DNA of 64,000 nt from Aphanothece sacrum FPU1 (lineage in GTDB: Bacteria > Cyanobacteriota > Cyanobacteriia > Cyanobacteriales > Microcystaceae): assembly GCF_003864295.1 (NCBI RefSeq), contig NZ_BDQK01000005.1, positions 1-64,000 on the forward strand, written 5' to 3'. Shown piece by piece: positions 36,302 to 45,550 of the stretch (position 1 is the stretch's first letter; each line of letters begins with the position of its first letter). The notes beneath the pieces are model-generated. The model had not been told where the DNA came from, ran no database searches, and worked only from the letters and a program-made list of their open reading frames with translations. A program made the position numbers and the translations under genes.

Positions 36302-38140
36302 TCAGAGTTTGCCTTGTTCTAACAATAAAAGTTCAGTTACGTCTCCTTCTGTGAGGGGTTCACTAAATAGATATCCTTGCATTTCTTTACAGTCTAAACT
36401 TTGCAATAAATCTAGTTGAGTCTGGGTTTCGACTCCTTCAGCTACGACTCTGAGATCTAAACTATTTCCTAATGTAATAGCTGCCGAAATAAGGGCGATA
36501 CTTTTGGGAATATTTGAGAGATTTTGAACTCGTAATTGAGAAATTTTTATAGTTTCAAAGGGAAAGTCATTAAGATGATTTAAGCAAGAATAACCGATAC
36601 CAAAATCATCCATTGATAGATGAATTCCCATTTTTCTGAGTTCTAATAAAACTTCTTGAGCTTTCGCCGGATTTAGTAGGAGAGCTTTTTCAGTTATTTC
36701 TAACTCTAGCCATCGGGGTTCAAGTTCTGTTTCTTTTAATATCTGAGCTATCATATTAACACAATCAGGATTAATTAATTGTTGAGGAGACAAGTTAACA
36801 GATATGGGAAGACAAGGTAGTCCGATACTTTGCCAAATTTTATTTTGAATACAGGCATTTTTAAGTACCCATTGATCTAAGGATTTAATGACGTTTGTTT
36901 GTTCAGCCAGAGGAATGAAGTTTTGAGGTAGTATTTTGCCGAATGTTGGATGTTGCCAACGAATAAGGGCTTCTACACCTGATATTTCTCCGGTTTGAAT
37001 TTTGATTTGGGGTTGATAATAAAGCAAAAATTGATCTTGTTTTACTGCTTTTTCTAAGACCATCTTTGCCTTCAATAATTTAGTGTTTTTAGGATCAATT
37101 TTTAAGCTTTTAGAGGGAATATTATTTTGTTTTTTTTGTTTATGAACTAATAGAGAAAATTCGGCTTTTTTGATCAGAATCTTGTAGATTTGTCCATCCT
37201 GGGGATAAATGGCTAATCCTAAACTACTATCTAATTGTATTTGATGACCTGATATTTCCAGGGACTGACACAGACTATTAAGAAGTCTTTGACTAATTTT
37301 ATGAACATTATCTAGATAGTTTACTTTCGACAAAAGAATAGCAAATTGATCTTTATTCCAACGAGAGACAATATCGCTAGAACGAAGGGTTGATTTAAGG
37401 TGTTCTGCTAACCATACTAATAAATTATCACCAATTAAATAGCCGAAGGTTTGATTGATATTATCAAAATTATTAATTTTAATTAAAACAACTGCCATTA
37501 AAGAGTGACTTTGTTTGGCATTTTTAAGAGCAATAGACAAATATTCTGTGAAAAGTTTTCGATTGGGTAACTTAGTTAGGGTATCTTGACATTCTTGACC
37601 ATTTATGGTACGTTTAACAATTAAACTTTGAATATGAGAGTTTTCGAGATGAGATTCTGAAATCATCAATAATCCTTGAGAAAACCCTGGAGAAGATAGG
37701 GAATTATAGATAGGGGAGGCGGTTGCACTAATGGTATTTTCTTGTATATTTATCGTCTTTAGGGAAGTGATTTTAATGAGTATATTAGACGAATCATTAA
37801 CCGCATGATAAGTGGCTTTTACTTCTCCTCCCAAGTTAATTAAGTCTCCATGTTTGAGTTCTTGTACGATACATTTTTGTCCGTTAATATAAATGCCATT
37901 ACGACTTTTATTTCCGTCGAGATCCCCATCCAAAATCCAATAAGAATATTCATAATTGTCACTACTTTTTCGGCGCATAACAGTAGCATGAAGACGAGAC
38001 ACTTGTTCCGAATAAATAACAATTGAACTTTTCGGATGTCTGCCAAGAGAATAAACATCTTTTTCTAAAGAGATGGTTTGTTGATATTTTTTATCTTCAA
38101 TTACTAAGATATGATTGATAGCACGGGATGGAGGTATCAT
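36302..38140 (-). CDS. FHA-GGDEF-EAL signalling protein
   Basis: 612 aa. Residues 12-110 are an FHA domain (YSLGRHPKSS, QVSRLHATV). Residues 188-345 are a GGDEF domain whose active-site motif has become WNKDQF, so cyclase activity is unlikely. Residues 360-605 are an EAL phosphodiesterase domain with EALIRWQHP, LSPQQL, ITEK, DDFGIGYS and VAEGVET. The domain set suggests c-di-GMP breakdown controlled by phosphothreonine binding. In the loop usually KID the sequence is KIS, so hydrolysis should be verified. No signal or membrane segment. Confidence 0.85.
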   Translation of the reverse strand: MIPPSRAINHILVIEDKKYQQTISLEKDVYSLGRHPKSSIVIYSEQVSRLHATVMRRKSSDNYEYSYWILDGDLDGNKSRNGIYINGQKCIVQELKHGDLINLGGEVKATYHAVNDSSNILIKITSLKTINIQENTISATASPIYNSLSSPGFSQGLLMISESHLENSHIQSLIVKRTINGQECQDTLTKLPNRKLFTEYLSIALKNAKQSHSLMAVVLIKINNFDNINQTFGYLIGDNLLVWLAEHLKSTLRSSDIVSRWNKDQFAILLSKVNYLDNVHKISQRLLNSLCQSLEISGHQIQLDSSLGLAIYPQDGQIYKILIKKAEFSLLVHKQKKQNNIPSKSLKIDPKNTKLLKAKMVLEKAVKQDQFLLYYQPQIKIQTGEISGVEALIRWQHPTFGKILPQNFIPLAEQTNVIKSLDQWVLKNACIQNKIWQSIGLPCLPISVNLSPQQLINPDCVNMIAQILKETELEPRWLELEITEKALLLNPAKAQEVLLELRKMGIHLSMDDFGIGYSCLNHLNDFPFETIKISQLRVQNLSNIPKSIALISAAITLGNSLDLRVVAEGVETQTQLDLLQSLDCKEMQGYLFSEPLTEGDVTELLLLEQGKL

Positions 38141-38540
38141 TATTTTTAGGGACTTTAAAAAGTTGAGAAGACAGTTTAAAGATGGGTTAAGGATTATGTA
38201 AATAATTATCTTTCCAATTACTTTAGATCGGTTTGATCAAGATCATAACTATCTGTGAGATTGATCACAAGACTGAAATAATGCTCAAAAAAGTTGTACA
38301 ATAGGTTATTTTTTAAGACGAGAACTTGATCTGTAGTCATAGTTTCGAGAATTGGTATCAACTTTTCTTGGTGCAAGATTTAAAGGCAACAGGGAATAGG
38401 CAACGCCGCATCTGTGAAGGCGTTGATCTCGGATTTTTACCCCGCCCAACGCAATCGTCGAGTCGGGGGCGGGGCTTGGCGACCCTAGGGAAAGTCGAGA
38501 GAACGAACAGCCAACCATTTCCTCATCCCACCAAAAATCT
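38141..38540. other. Repeat-rich intergenic region
   Basis: No gene. It carries GGCAACAGGGAATAGGCAAC at about 38386 in inverse orientation to the CTGTTGCCTGTTGCCTGTTC run at about 38548, plus hairpins such as CCCCGCCC...GGGGGCGGGG (38441-38476). It may be a degenerate MITE. The right repeat extends into the 3' end of the next gene. Confidence 0.45.
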
Positions 38541-39674
38541 TTACTGTTGCCTGTTGCCTGTTGCCTGTTCCCTCGACCGAAGGTCGGTGAGACTTACTTT
38601 CAAGGCATTCATCCAGGTCGGCTTAATCAACTGTTCATGCTGAAGCCGTCCCACTACAATGCCGGGATGAATCCCAAGCCGCTTGGCAAATTCAACTACA
38701 GCATGCTTCGATTTTAACCTAGGTAGTTCCGCGTCATACTGCGGCGGAATTAAAAACTCTCGTGCCCAGAGGTCTGCTTCCTCTTCTTGCTGTGAGGGCA
38801 GTTTTACTCCTCCATCCCACTCATCTAAGAAAATATCCTTCTTGTCATGAAGCAGAATGTGAGCCGCTTCGTGGAAGAAGGTAAACCAGAAGCGGTCGTT
38901 CTGCTTGCCATAGAGCGATAGCTGAATCATCGCCTTATGGGGATTGAGCCACCGAGCCATCCCGCTCACGTGCGCCCGTGGAATTGACGGTACAAGTACA
39001 AATACCACCCCCGCTTCCCGGCAGAGTTTCTCCATTGCGGGTCTGAATTCCTGCGGGTCTAACTCTGTGAGGGTGCGAATCTGTCGTACCGCCTTCTCAA
39101 ATTTCCACTTATTGTACTTCGGGCAATCGAGCCGTTCGGAAATAATTTCCCCTTGGCGAATCCATACTGAGATCGCTCCTACATTACTTTGAGCCTCTCG
39201 CGTTCGACGAAAGGCACACTCCATCCCAACATAGAAGGTTCGCCAGTCATCTGGTGACGCAACGCCAAAGAAGTGCAGCATATCTCTGACGATGCCAGGT
39301 TTATTCTTAGCATCGATTCGACGTTTTGGGATTACCCCTTGCTGCATGATATCCTTTACTGGCAGTTCATCTAACCAGGGGTTCCAGTCCTCTAAACGAT
39401 CTTGCTCCTCCATCTTGGCAAGTTGAGCGCGGTACTGAGCCTCTCGATTGAGCCAGAATCCGGCAGTACTTCCTAGTACCCGTTCTAACTTAAGCGCAGT
39501 TTCCTCATGGATCGGTGCTTTGCCGTTAATCAGTTGGCTTATGTGTTTTGTCGTGTACCCCAGACGCTCTGACAGTTGGGCCTGCGTCCAATCGCGTTCC
39601 TCTAACAGATCCAGAATAGTATCACCTGGAGGAGAGACCCAATCAGGGGTAAAGGGGTGTGTAAGTTCAGTCAT
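38541..39674 (-). CDS. HigA-type antitoxin fused to ImmA/IrrE metallopeptidase
   Basis: 377 aa. Residues 15-75 are an XRE helix-turn-helix (ERDWTQAQLSERLGYTTKHIS), followed from about 210 by an ImmA/IrrE peptidase with HEAAHILLH (zinc HEXXH). Such HigA-long proteins pair with RelE/HigB toxins and repress their own operon. The matching toxin lies just upstream but is split by a TnpB element. AGGGG lies 8 bases before the ATG. The last nine residues (EQATGNRQQ) are encoded by an interspersed GGCAACAG repeat, so the natural C-terminus has been altered. Confidence 0.85.
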   Translation of the reverse strand: MTELTHPFTPDWVSPPGDTILDLLEERDWTQAQLSERLGYTTKHISQLINGKAPIHEETALKLERVLGSTAGFWLNREAQYRAQLAKMEEQDRLEDWNPWLDELPVKDIMQQGVIPKRRIDAKNKPGIVRDMLHFFGVASPDDWRTFYVGMECAFRRTREAQSNVGAISVWIRQGEIISERLDCPKYNKWKFEKAVRQIRTLTELDPQEFRPAMEKLCREAGVVFVLVPSIPRAHVSGMARWLNPHKAMIQLSLYGKQNDRFWFTFFHEAAHILLHDKKDIFLDEWDGGVKLPSQQEEEADLWAREFLIPPQYDAELPRLKSKHAVVEFAKRLGIHPGIVVGRLQHEQLIKPTWMNALKVSLTDLRSREQATGNRQQ

Positions 39675-39707
39675 GGTAGTCCCCTATAAAAACGATACAG
39701 ACGCGAG
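39667..39707 (-). pseudogene. 3' fragment of the split higB-like toxin gene
   Basis: Past the end of the TnpB element the minus strand reads RVCIVFIGDYHD and a TGA at 39667-39669. This is the standard HigB/RelE C-terminus (...FIGDYH). The stop overlaps the higA-like ATG (39674) by 8 bases, the usual coupling in such operons. It is the missing end of the toxin gene that breaks at about 41007. Confidence 0.8.
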
Positions 39708-39750
39708 TAAGATTCCCACGACTACGCTATCGCTAAGTCGTGGGCTTTTT
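39708..39750 (-). other. Right end of the TnpB element with hairpin (probable omega-RNA 3' part)
   Basis: Stem CCCACGAC/GTCGTGGG (39715-39722 and 39737-39744) overlaps the last codons of tnpB and is followed on the minus strand by GAATCTTAC. In IS200/IS605 and IS1341-type elements this segment is the scaffold of the guide RNA, and the flanking bases next to it act as the guide. Confidence 0.6.
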
Positions 39751-40897
39751 GTAGCCCTAAATCTACTGGGCAAGCCAATAAATTTGAACCTCTAGGCAGT
39801 CTTACACTCTGCCCCACTAAAGCTATCATTAACGAGCCATTTTCATCAGCATCCCCAATCCATCCACAAGCTTTAGTGCTACACTTAAAGGACTTATTAT
39901 TTCTCAGTCCAATATGCAGACAACAATGGCACGTTTGCGATGTATAAGCAGGGTTAACTGCGATGACTTCAATCCCTTCTTTAATTCCTTTATATTCAAG
40001 ACAAGTTCTTAACTGATAAAACGCCCAAGAATTAGCTCGTCTTCGTTCAGTTTTATTTCTTGGTTTTTGGTTAGTTCTTTCTCGAATACCCGTTAAGTCT
40101 TCAATAGCAACAATGGATTGAGATTGCTTGGCCTCGCTAATAATAGCTTTTGATATATTGTGGTTTAACCACGCTTGATAGCGTCTCTCTCTACCCGATA
40201 ACCGTTGCAAAATTTGACGACATCTACGCCGTGTTGACCTTGTGCCTTGGGTAGCTTTTTTCTGGAGAGAAGCTCGAACCCGATTGAATTTGTCTCTTTT
40301 ATCTTGAATTTCTTTTCCAGACCATGACTTTCCTGTACTGGTAACAGCGATGTCACGTCTGCCAAAATCTACTCCTATTACATTATTAGTGTTAATGGGT
40401 TTTGGGACATCATTCTTGATTTGAATATGAATATACCAATCACCGTTTTTATGTTGACAAACTTGCGCTGATGTGGGATTTTGACCTGATAGTTTTCCTA
40501 TATGATAGTTACTTACTCTCATAGGAATTTTAATTCGTTTTCCGATTGTACTAATACCAACTAAATAACCATCTTCAATAAATCGAAAAGTTCGAGTATC
40601 ACAATCAAAACTGGTAGGCTTAAACCCTTTAACTGTCTTACCTTTATGTTTAGCAGTTAAACGATTTGCACCGACTCTAGCACAAGATCTAACAACATGA
40701 TTAGCGGTTAGCCCAAAACGCTCTTTAACATCTTGATAACAAACTGCTTGAATTGAGTTTCTATTGGTCAAATTAGCCTTAACATTCTGATTAATGTAGT
40801 TACAAGCATCAGCAAATGCCTTAGCAGTATCGTCTAACAATTGACGATGCTCTGACGTAGGTTGAAGCTTGACAACTAAGGTTAAGACTTGTTTCAT
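39722..40897 (-). CDS. tnpB: RNA-guided nuclease TnpB (solo, IS1341-type)
   Basis: 391 aa, full length. RuvC residues are all present: D177 in GVDFGRRD, E266 in VAIEDLTG and D351 in DADENGS. The zinc finger C-x-C-C...C-x4-C is at about 323-344. No tnpA transposase is nearby. TnpB uses an RNA from the element's right end to cut DNA at a matching site, favouring retention of the element. It sits inside a toxin gene (see 39667 and 40955). Functional state seems intact. Confidence 0.93.
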   Translation of the reverse strand: MKQVLTLVVKLQPTSEHRQLLDDTAKAFADACNYINQNVKANLTNRNSIQAVCYQDVKERFGLTANHVVRSCARVGANRLTAKHKGKTVKGFKPTSFDCDTRTFRFIEDGYLVGISTIGKRIKIPMRVSNYHIGKLSGQNPTSAQVCQHKNGDWYIHIQIKNDVPKPINTNNVIGVDFGRRDIAVTSTGKSWSGKEIQDKRDKFNRVRASLQKKATQGTRSTRRRCRQILQRLSGRERRYQAWLNHNISKAIISEAKQSQSIVAIEDLTGIRERTNQKPRNKTERRRANSWAFYQLRTCLEYKGIKEGIEVIAVNPAYTSQTCHCCLHIGLRNNKSFKCSTKACGWIGDADENGSLMIALVGQSVRLPRGSNLLACPVDLGLQKAHDLAIA

Positions 40898-40950
40898 TGA
40901 CCTTAAAAACTCACCGAGTGTAGGATAACATAAAAATCTAGAATGACACG

Positions 40951-41007
40951 CCGACTAAAGTCGGTCGTCGTTCCTCCTACGGGTAAACCGCGTAGGAGGA
41001 ACGACGA
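40951..41007 (-). other. Left-end hairpins of the TnpB element
   Basis: Two nested stems: CCGACT/AGTCGG at 40951-40964, and a perfect 17-bp stem (TCGTCGTTCCTCCTACG against its complement) at 40965-40981/40991-41007 with a 9-nt loop. The toxin reading frame passes into this hairpin, which supplies its foreign C-terminus. Confidence 0.65.
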
Positions 41008-41305
41008 GGATCTCTGTGACCTTCGACCAATCAATACTTCCCTCCTCGTTTTCAGGGATAGGGGTATTAGCTGGTTTGAAGACGAGTCGTTTCCCACCTT
41101 CTAGGTCTACAGCAAACTCTCCAGCACGATCCCCTTTTAAGGGATGCGGTCGCCCTGACACCAGCTCCCATACTGACCCCGCAGCAGCAAGGTCAGCCAG
41201 GCGAGAGCGAAGTTTACGAGCACACACTTGGCCCAATTTCTTTTGGGCTACCGATTGTTGCTCGCAGAGCTTCTGAAGTTTGCCGTCAGCGAAGGTAATG
41301 TCCAT
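40955..41305 (-). pseudogene. HigB/RelE-type toxin, 5' part, split by the TnpB element
   Basis: The ATG at 41305 (an upstream TTG at 41308 is less likely) opens a RelE/HigB host-inhibition toxin: MDITFADGKLQKLCEQQSVA, a basic centre (LVSGRPHPLKGDRAGEF) and the final family segment DWSKVTEI. After that the frame runs into the element's left hairpin and ends VPPTRFTRRRNDDRL. The proper end, RVCIVFIGDYHD, lies on the far side of the element at 39667-39707. The toxin has lost its last strand. Together with the HigA-ImmA gene it was one operon. Confidence 0.82.
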
Positions 41306-41323
41306 CAATAGAAGTATATTTTA

Positions 41324-41342
41324 GTTTACCATTTTGGTAAAC
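41324..41342. promoter_or_regulatory. Palindromic operator upstream of the split higBA-type operon
   Basis: GTTTACCATTTTGGTAAAC, two perfect 8-bp arms around TTT, 19 bases before the toxin start. On the minus strand it overlaps a TAAAAT-like -10 region. This is the expected place for autorepression by the XRE antitoxin. Confidence 0.55.
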
Positions 41343-41599
41343 AATATATTGAACTTATAGGTGGAACATTAAGTATTGATGATATAAACTAAAATGAGTT
41401 TGACCTTATTTATTGATAGCGAAAGGTGATTATTAGAGAATTTTTAGTGGTTGCTTTCATGTAGCGATCGCTGTCTCTAACCAAGGAATACATATTTGAC
41501 CTAATTTGTCAATGCGTGACTCCTAGGGTCTTCGCCCCTACATTTTCTGATAAAAAATCGGATAGACAATGTCTACCCGACCAAAAATAAGAATGTAAT

Positions 41600-42886
41600 T
41601 TAACCAAACTGTTGTTCTACATCAAGATCAAATAACATTTGCAGTGACTCAAGACAACGTTTACGAGCTTCAATATCCTGTTGTGCGCGTAACTGTACCA
41701 TTGGTTCATGGAGAATTTTATTAACGATACCTCTGGTTAAAGCTTCAATAACTTCTTGATGTTTTTCGGCAAATTCTGTGCCTAACCGAGAAAGAGCTTT
41801 TTCTAACTCCTGTTCCCTGATACTCTCGACTTTAGTACGTAAACAACTAATAGTAGGAACAGTTTCTAAGGAACGCCACCATAATTCAAAGGCTTCTACT
41901 TCTTCCTCTAATAACCCCTCTGCTTCTTGAGCCATTTGACGACGACTGGCATGATTTTGAGCGACTACGGCCTTTAAATCATCCACATTATAAGACTCAA
42001 CCTTCTCCATTTCGTGGACATCAGCGGCCACGTTTCGGGGAACTGAGATATCAAACAACATCAAAGATTGATAACTTTCTAGAACAGTGGTGAGATTTTC
42101 CCGATGTAAAATTGGTTCTGTGGCTCCTGTACTGGTAAAGACAATATCAGAAGCAGCCACCACTGTCATCATTTCTTTGAGAGGAGTCAGTTGTAGTTGA
42201 GCTTGAGGAAATTGATGGGCTAATTCTTCGGCACGATGTTGAGAACGGTTAACAATGGTTATCTGGGTGGCTCCTTTAGCTATCAGATGTTGTACTAACA
42301 GGCGAGCCATTTTACCGGCCCCGATAATACTAATGCGACGGGAGCTTAAATCTGCCACCTTAGTATAGGCTAATTCGACGGCTGCGGAACTGATAGATAC
42401 TGCTCCGGTGCCGATACTGGTTTCAGTGCGAACCCGTTTTCCGGCGGTCATGGCTTGTTTAAACAGGCGATCGAGGAGTCGTCCGATCGCTTGATATTTT
42501 TGTCCTAATTTGTGAGTAGTTTTAACTTGGGCTAAAATTTGCCCTTCTCCTAACACCAGACTTTCTAACCCGGCAGAGACGCGCATTAGGTGACGCACTG
42601 CATCTTGATGAAGCAAAATAAAGAGATAACGTCGTAAATAGTTAAGGGAAAGATGGCTAATTTCTGAGAGAAATTGGGTGATTTCGACCACGCCTTTTTC
42701 TGTGTCACTGGTAACGGCGTAAATTTCTAAACGGTTACAAGTGCTGATAATAGCTACTTCTTCAATATGAGGATAACCCTTTAAATGGGCGAGGGCTTCT
42801 TCAAGCTTGCCTTCTTGAATACTCAGCTTTTCACGGACTTCGACGGGGGCTGTTTTATGGCTCAGTCCCACTACTGCAATATTCAT
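41600..42886 (-). CDS. hemA: Glutamyl-tRNA reductase
   Basis: 428 aa from the ATG at 42886, chosen because GGAGAA precedes it by 5 bases and because [20 protein letters not shown] is the normal N-terminus; a longer frame to 42964 is not needed. HemA reduces Glu-tRNA to glutamate-1-semialdehyde, the committed step to heme and chlorophyll. The catalytic cysteine is in [10 protein letters not shown]; the NADPH site is in SIIGAGKMA; the C-terminal dimerisation helices are present. Monocistronic. Confidence 0.95.
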   Translation of the reverse strand: MNIAVVGLSHKTAPVEVREKLSIQEGKLEEALAHLKGYPHIEEVAIISTCNRLEIYAVTSDTEKGVVEITQFLSEISHLSLNYLRRYLFILLHQDAVRHLMRVSAGLESLVLGEGQILAQVKTTHKLGQKYQAIGRLLDRLFKQAMTAGKRVRTETSIGTGAVSISSAAVELAYTKVADLSSRRISIIGAGKMARLLVQHLIAKGATQITIVNRSQHRAEELAHQFPQAQLQLTPLKEMMTVVAASDIVFTSTGATEPILHRENLTTVLESYQSLMLFDISVPRNVAADVHEMEKVESYNVDDLKAVVAQNHASRRQMAQEAEGLLEEEVEAFELWWRSLETVPTISCLRTKVESIREQELEKALSRLGTEFAEKHQEVIEALTRGIVNKILHEPMVQLRAQQDIEARKRCLESLQMLFDLDVEQQFG

Positions 42887-43234
42887 GTGTTCTCCTAAAA
42901 GGGTTTGGTCTTGCGTTGGTGAAAAATTGAAAAATACAAATAATTTATGCTCCAATTTTTGCAATTTAGACCCAATGTGACACTATCATAAAGAGTTTGA
43001 AAAAAAAATTTATGAAACTTCAAGAAAAACTTAATTTCATTTATTTTCGGAAGTTTCAAGAGGGAGAGAACCCACCCTGACTCATCAGTTAGGGTGAGAC
43101 TTGCGCACAACTGACGCAAAACCCCTGAGTATGGGGTTAATTTTAGGGCTTAATGGTATTAAGCCCCTACAGAGGGTATGGCGGCATCAGTCTAATTAAT
43201 CAACCGTAACAAGAAGAACCCAGAGGATGAGGTC
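42887..43234. other. hemA-glpX intergenic region
   Basis: Holds the hemA upstream region and, at 43144-43170, copy 3 of the GGGCTTAAT hairpin (ending CCCCTAC). A smaller stem AACCCCTGAGTATGGGGTT lies at about 43119. No further gene is seen. Confidence 0.5.
43144..43170. repeat. GGGCTTAAT hairpin repeat, copy 3
   Basis: Arms GGGCTTAAT and ATTAAGCCC around GGT. Same element as at 104-123 and 5262-5287. It lies past the stop codon of hemA's neighbour and upstream of hemA's own promoter region on the other side; terminator use is possible. Confidence 0.6.
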
Positions 43235-44272
43235 TTAGTGAAGGTTAATATGCTTGGGTTGACCAAACAGATGAACAGTATCAACAAAACGGGCTGTTTG
43301 AGACTGACTGGAGATGACCAAACTTTGAGTTCTGGCTCCTCCATGGAAGAAACGGACTCCTTCCATCAGGGTTCCTGGGGTAATACCACAAGCCGCAAAC
43401 AGAACGGTTTGACCACTTGCTAATTCATCAGAATTGTAAACCTGATCCGGGTTATTAATCTTCATTTCTTTGAGACGAGCGAGGTTGCCCTCTTTGCTTT
43501 CCCCAATGAGTCCGGTTTTAACCACTTCAGGATCATAAATTAATTGTCCTTGGAAGTGACCGCCTAAACAACGCATAGCGGCGGCAGAAATTACTCCTTC
43601 AGGAGCCGCACCAATGCCCATCAGAGCATGAATGTTGGTTCCCGAAAAGGCGCAGGAAATGGCAGCAGAAACGTCACCATCACTGATCAGACGAACTCTT
43701 GCGCCAGCTTGACGAATTTCTTGAATTAGTTCTTTGTGACGGGGACGGTCCATCACCACTACTACTAATTCTTCAACATTGCGTTCTAAACAGTCTCCTA
43801 AGATTTTCAGGTTTTCAGTGGCAGACTTATTAATATCAACATGACCTTTTGCTGCTGGGGGGGCGGCTAATTTTTTCATGTAAAAGTCAGGAGCAGCAAA
43901 TAAACCGCCTTTTTCAGAGATGGCTAATACTGCCATGGAGCCATTTTGTCCGTAAGCGACTAAGTTTGTTCCTTCGCAGGGGTCAACGGCGATGTCAATT
44001 TCAATTAGTTCGTCAGGGTTACAGAAGGCTGCTGCATCTTCACGGGTGCAAATACCTACTTCTTCGCCAATATAAAGCATAGGAGCTTCATCTCGTTCTC
44101 CTTCTCCAATGACGATACGGCCTCGCATATGAATTTGGTTCATACGTTCGCGCATGGCTTCTACGGCCACTTGGTCAGCGATGTTTTTTTCGCCTTTCCC
44201 CATCCATTTAGAAGATGCGATCGCCGCTTTTTCTACAACTTCGATGATCTCTAATCCTAATGTACTTTCCAA
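43235..44272 (-). CDS. glpX: Class II fructose-1,6-/sedoheptulose-1,7-bisphosphatase (GlpX type)
   Basis: 345 aa. Dual F/SBPase of the cyanobacterial Calvin cycle. Features: [19 protein letters not shown] (lithium-sensitive phosphatase fold), [16 protein letters not shown] for metal binding, [12 protein letters not shown] and a C-terminal [12 protein letters not shown] (family ending). Full length. Transcribed alone on the minus strand. Confidence 0.93.
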   Translation of the reverse strand: MESTLGLEIIEVVEKAAIASSKWMGKGEKNIADQVAVEAMRERMNQIHMRGRIVIGEGERDEAPMLYIGEEVGICTREDAAAFCNPDELIEIDIAVDPCEGTNLVAYGQNGSMAVLAISEKGGLFAAPDFYMKKLAAPPAAKGHVDINKSATENLKILGDCLERNVEELVVVVMDRPRHKELIQEIRQAGARVRLISDGDVSAAISCAFSGTNIHALMGIGAAPEGVISAAAMRCLGGHFQGQLIYDPEVVKTGLIGESKEGNLARLKEMKINNPDQVYNSDELASGQTVLFAACGITPGTLMEGVRFFHGGARTQSLVISSQSQTARFVDTVHLFGQPKHINLH

Positions 44273-44505
44273 GGTATGTATCCTCCCTATCTGCTTATCT
44301 TATGGCCCTGGCGTGGTGTTTTTTAACCTCAGTCAAAAGTCTATCAGAGTGGGGGATCACATTAAAATTTTGGCCAGGAGTGGTTAGGTTAATTTTTGTA
44401 TCATTTTGCCTAGATTCGAGATTTTATTAGTTAATAATCCTAATTAACAAGGAAAGTATATTTTTGGGGAATGTGAACAATAGGGTTTATGTCCTTTCTT
44501 CATAC

Positions 44506-44895
44506 TCACAAAAACTGCAAGTTAGGATAAGCTAAAATTGCATTATCTTCAGTAACTATCGTTAAATCATGTTGTAAAGCTTGACACATTAAAAGACGGT
44601 CAAAAGGATCTTTATGAAGGAGTGGCAAATCTTTTAAATGTACTATGCTTTTTCATCAATAACCAAACTATTAATTATATAAATGCTGTTTCCTTTTTTT
44701 GGGAAGATATAAGTCAGGATGCTCAGGAAAATTTAATTTGCCTAACTGATACTTGATAACGCATTCCCAAACAGATATAACGCTTAGAAAAACTTCATTA
44801 TTACTATTTTTTATCTGACCGCACAAGTTATTCGACAAGCGAGAATTATCACTAATTAACCAAAGAAAAATGTGTGTATCTAGTAACAATCTCAT
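44506..44895 (-). pseudogene. VapC-type PIN toxin broken by frameshifts
   Basis: The first frame reads MRLLLDTHIFLWLISDNSRL through KLNFPEHPDLYLPK and stops at 44671. Downstream the other frames continue with NSLVIDEKA and then VHLKDLPLLHKDPFDRLLMC to AYPNLQFL and a TGA at 44506. Joined, this is a normal PIN toxin of about 128 aa with its acidic residues. At least two indels (near 44685 and 44640) disable it. It overlaps its antitoxin gene by 4 bases. Confidence 0.85.
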
Positions 44896-45290
44896 TGCGG
44901 ATAAAACAAGTCTAAAACTTCATCAGGTAAGGGGTTATTAAAATCATCGGGAACAGCAAATTCTTCTTTAGCTAATCCTACCGGACGAGATTGATTTGCT
45001 TGACCTAAAAACTGGCAAATTATCTTAATCTCATTTTCACTTAAAGGATTTTTATTTTCCATTTCTTGGTTATTTTTAATTAAAAATTGCCATTTTTTTA
45101 ATGCTTTTTCTATTAGGTAATTATCAGATTTGTTTGACGCTTTTTCCTGAGTTAAATTATCAATAAATTGCCATATTAAATTAAGTTCATCTGGAGATAA
45201 GATGCCTAACTTTTCCATTAAATACTGGCATAATTCTACATCATTCATGCCGTTTTTACTATTAAATATAAGTTTTAATTGCACTTTCAT
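44892..45290 (-). CDS. Antitoxin with DUF2281-like C-terminus
   Basis: 132 aa. The C-terminal end GLAKEEFAVPDDFNNPLPDE is the standard toxin-binding tail of antitoxins paired with this PIN group. Residues 1-95 are longer than usual and unrecognised. Its toxin (44506-44895) is a pseudogene, so this is an orphan antitoxin. Confidence 0.72.
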   Translation of the reverse strand: MKVQLKLIFNSKNGMNDVELCQYLMEKLGILSPDELNLIWQFIDNLTQEKASNKSDNYLIEKALKKWQFLIKNNQEMENKNPLSENEIKIICQFLGQANQSRPVGLAKEEFAVPDDFNNPLPDEVLDLFYPQ

Positions 45291-45352
45291 TATAGCACAA
45301 AGCAGGCTCTTTTTGGGATGATTAATTGATCTATAATTACTTATAACACTTA

Positions 45353-45545
45353 TTATGGCAAAATCTCAAGACTTTGACAATGTTTAGGTCTAAATAATCT
45401 AAAATCTCGCTGATCTAATGTTAATACAAGAGTAATTTTGAGCCTTTCAGCGATCGCCATTACAGTTGCATCAACAAAATCAATACGACTGTCTTTGTAT
45501 TCTTCTAAAATTTCAGATACTCGAATTATATCATTAATGATGCTC
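45353..45545 (-). pseudogene. C-terminal fragment of a second VapC-type toxin
   Basis: The minus strand reads SIINDIIRVSEILEEYKDSR, then IDFVDATVMAIAERL and LTLDQRDFRLFRPKHC to a TAA at 45353. These are the last two thirds of a PIN domain (FVDA and TLDQRDF carry the acidic residues). The N-terminus is missing; sequence changes to the cadherin-like fragment at about 45550. Confidence 0.8.
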
Positions 45546-45550
45546 GTATT

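Noticed and set aside
40903-41276. Alternative frames across the TnpB left end and toxin
   Set aside because: They are out-of-frame products of the hairpin and the toxin gene.
42887-42964. N-terminal extension of HemA
   Set aside because: The extra 26 residues do not match the family; a good ribosome site precedes the ATG at 42886.
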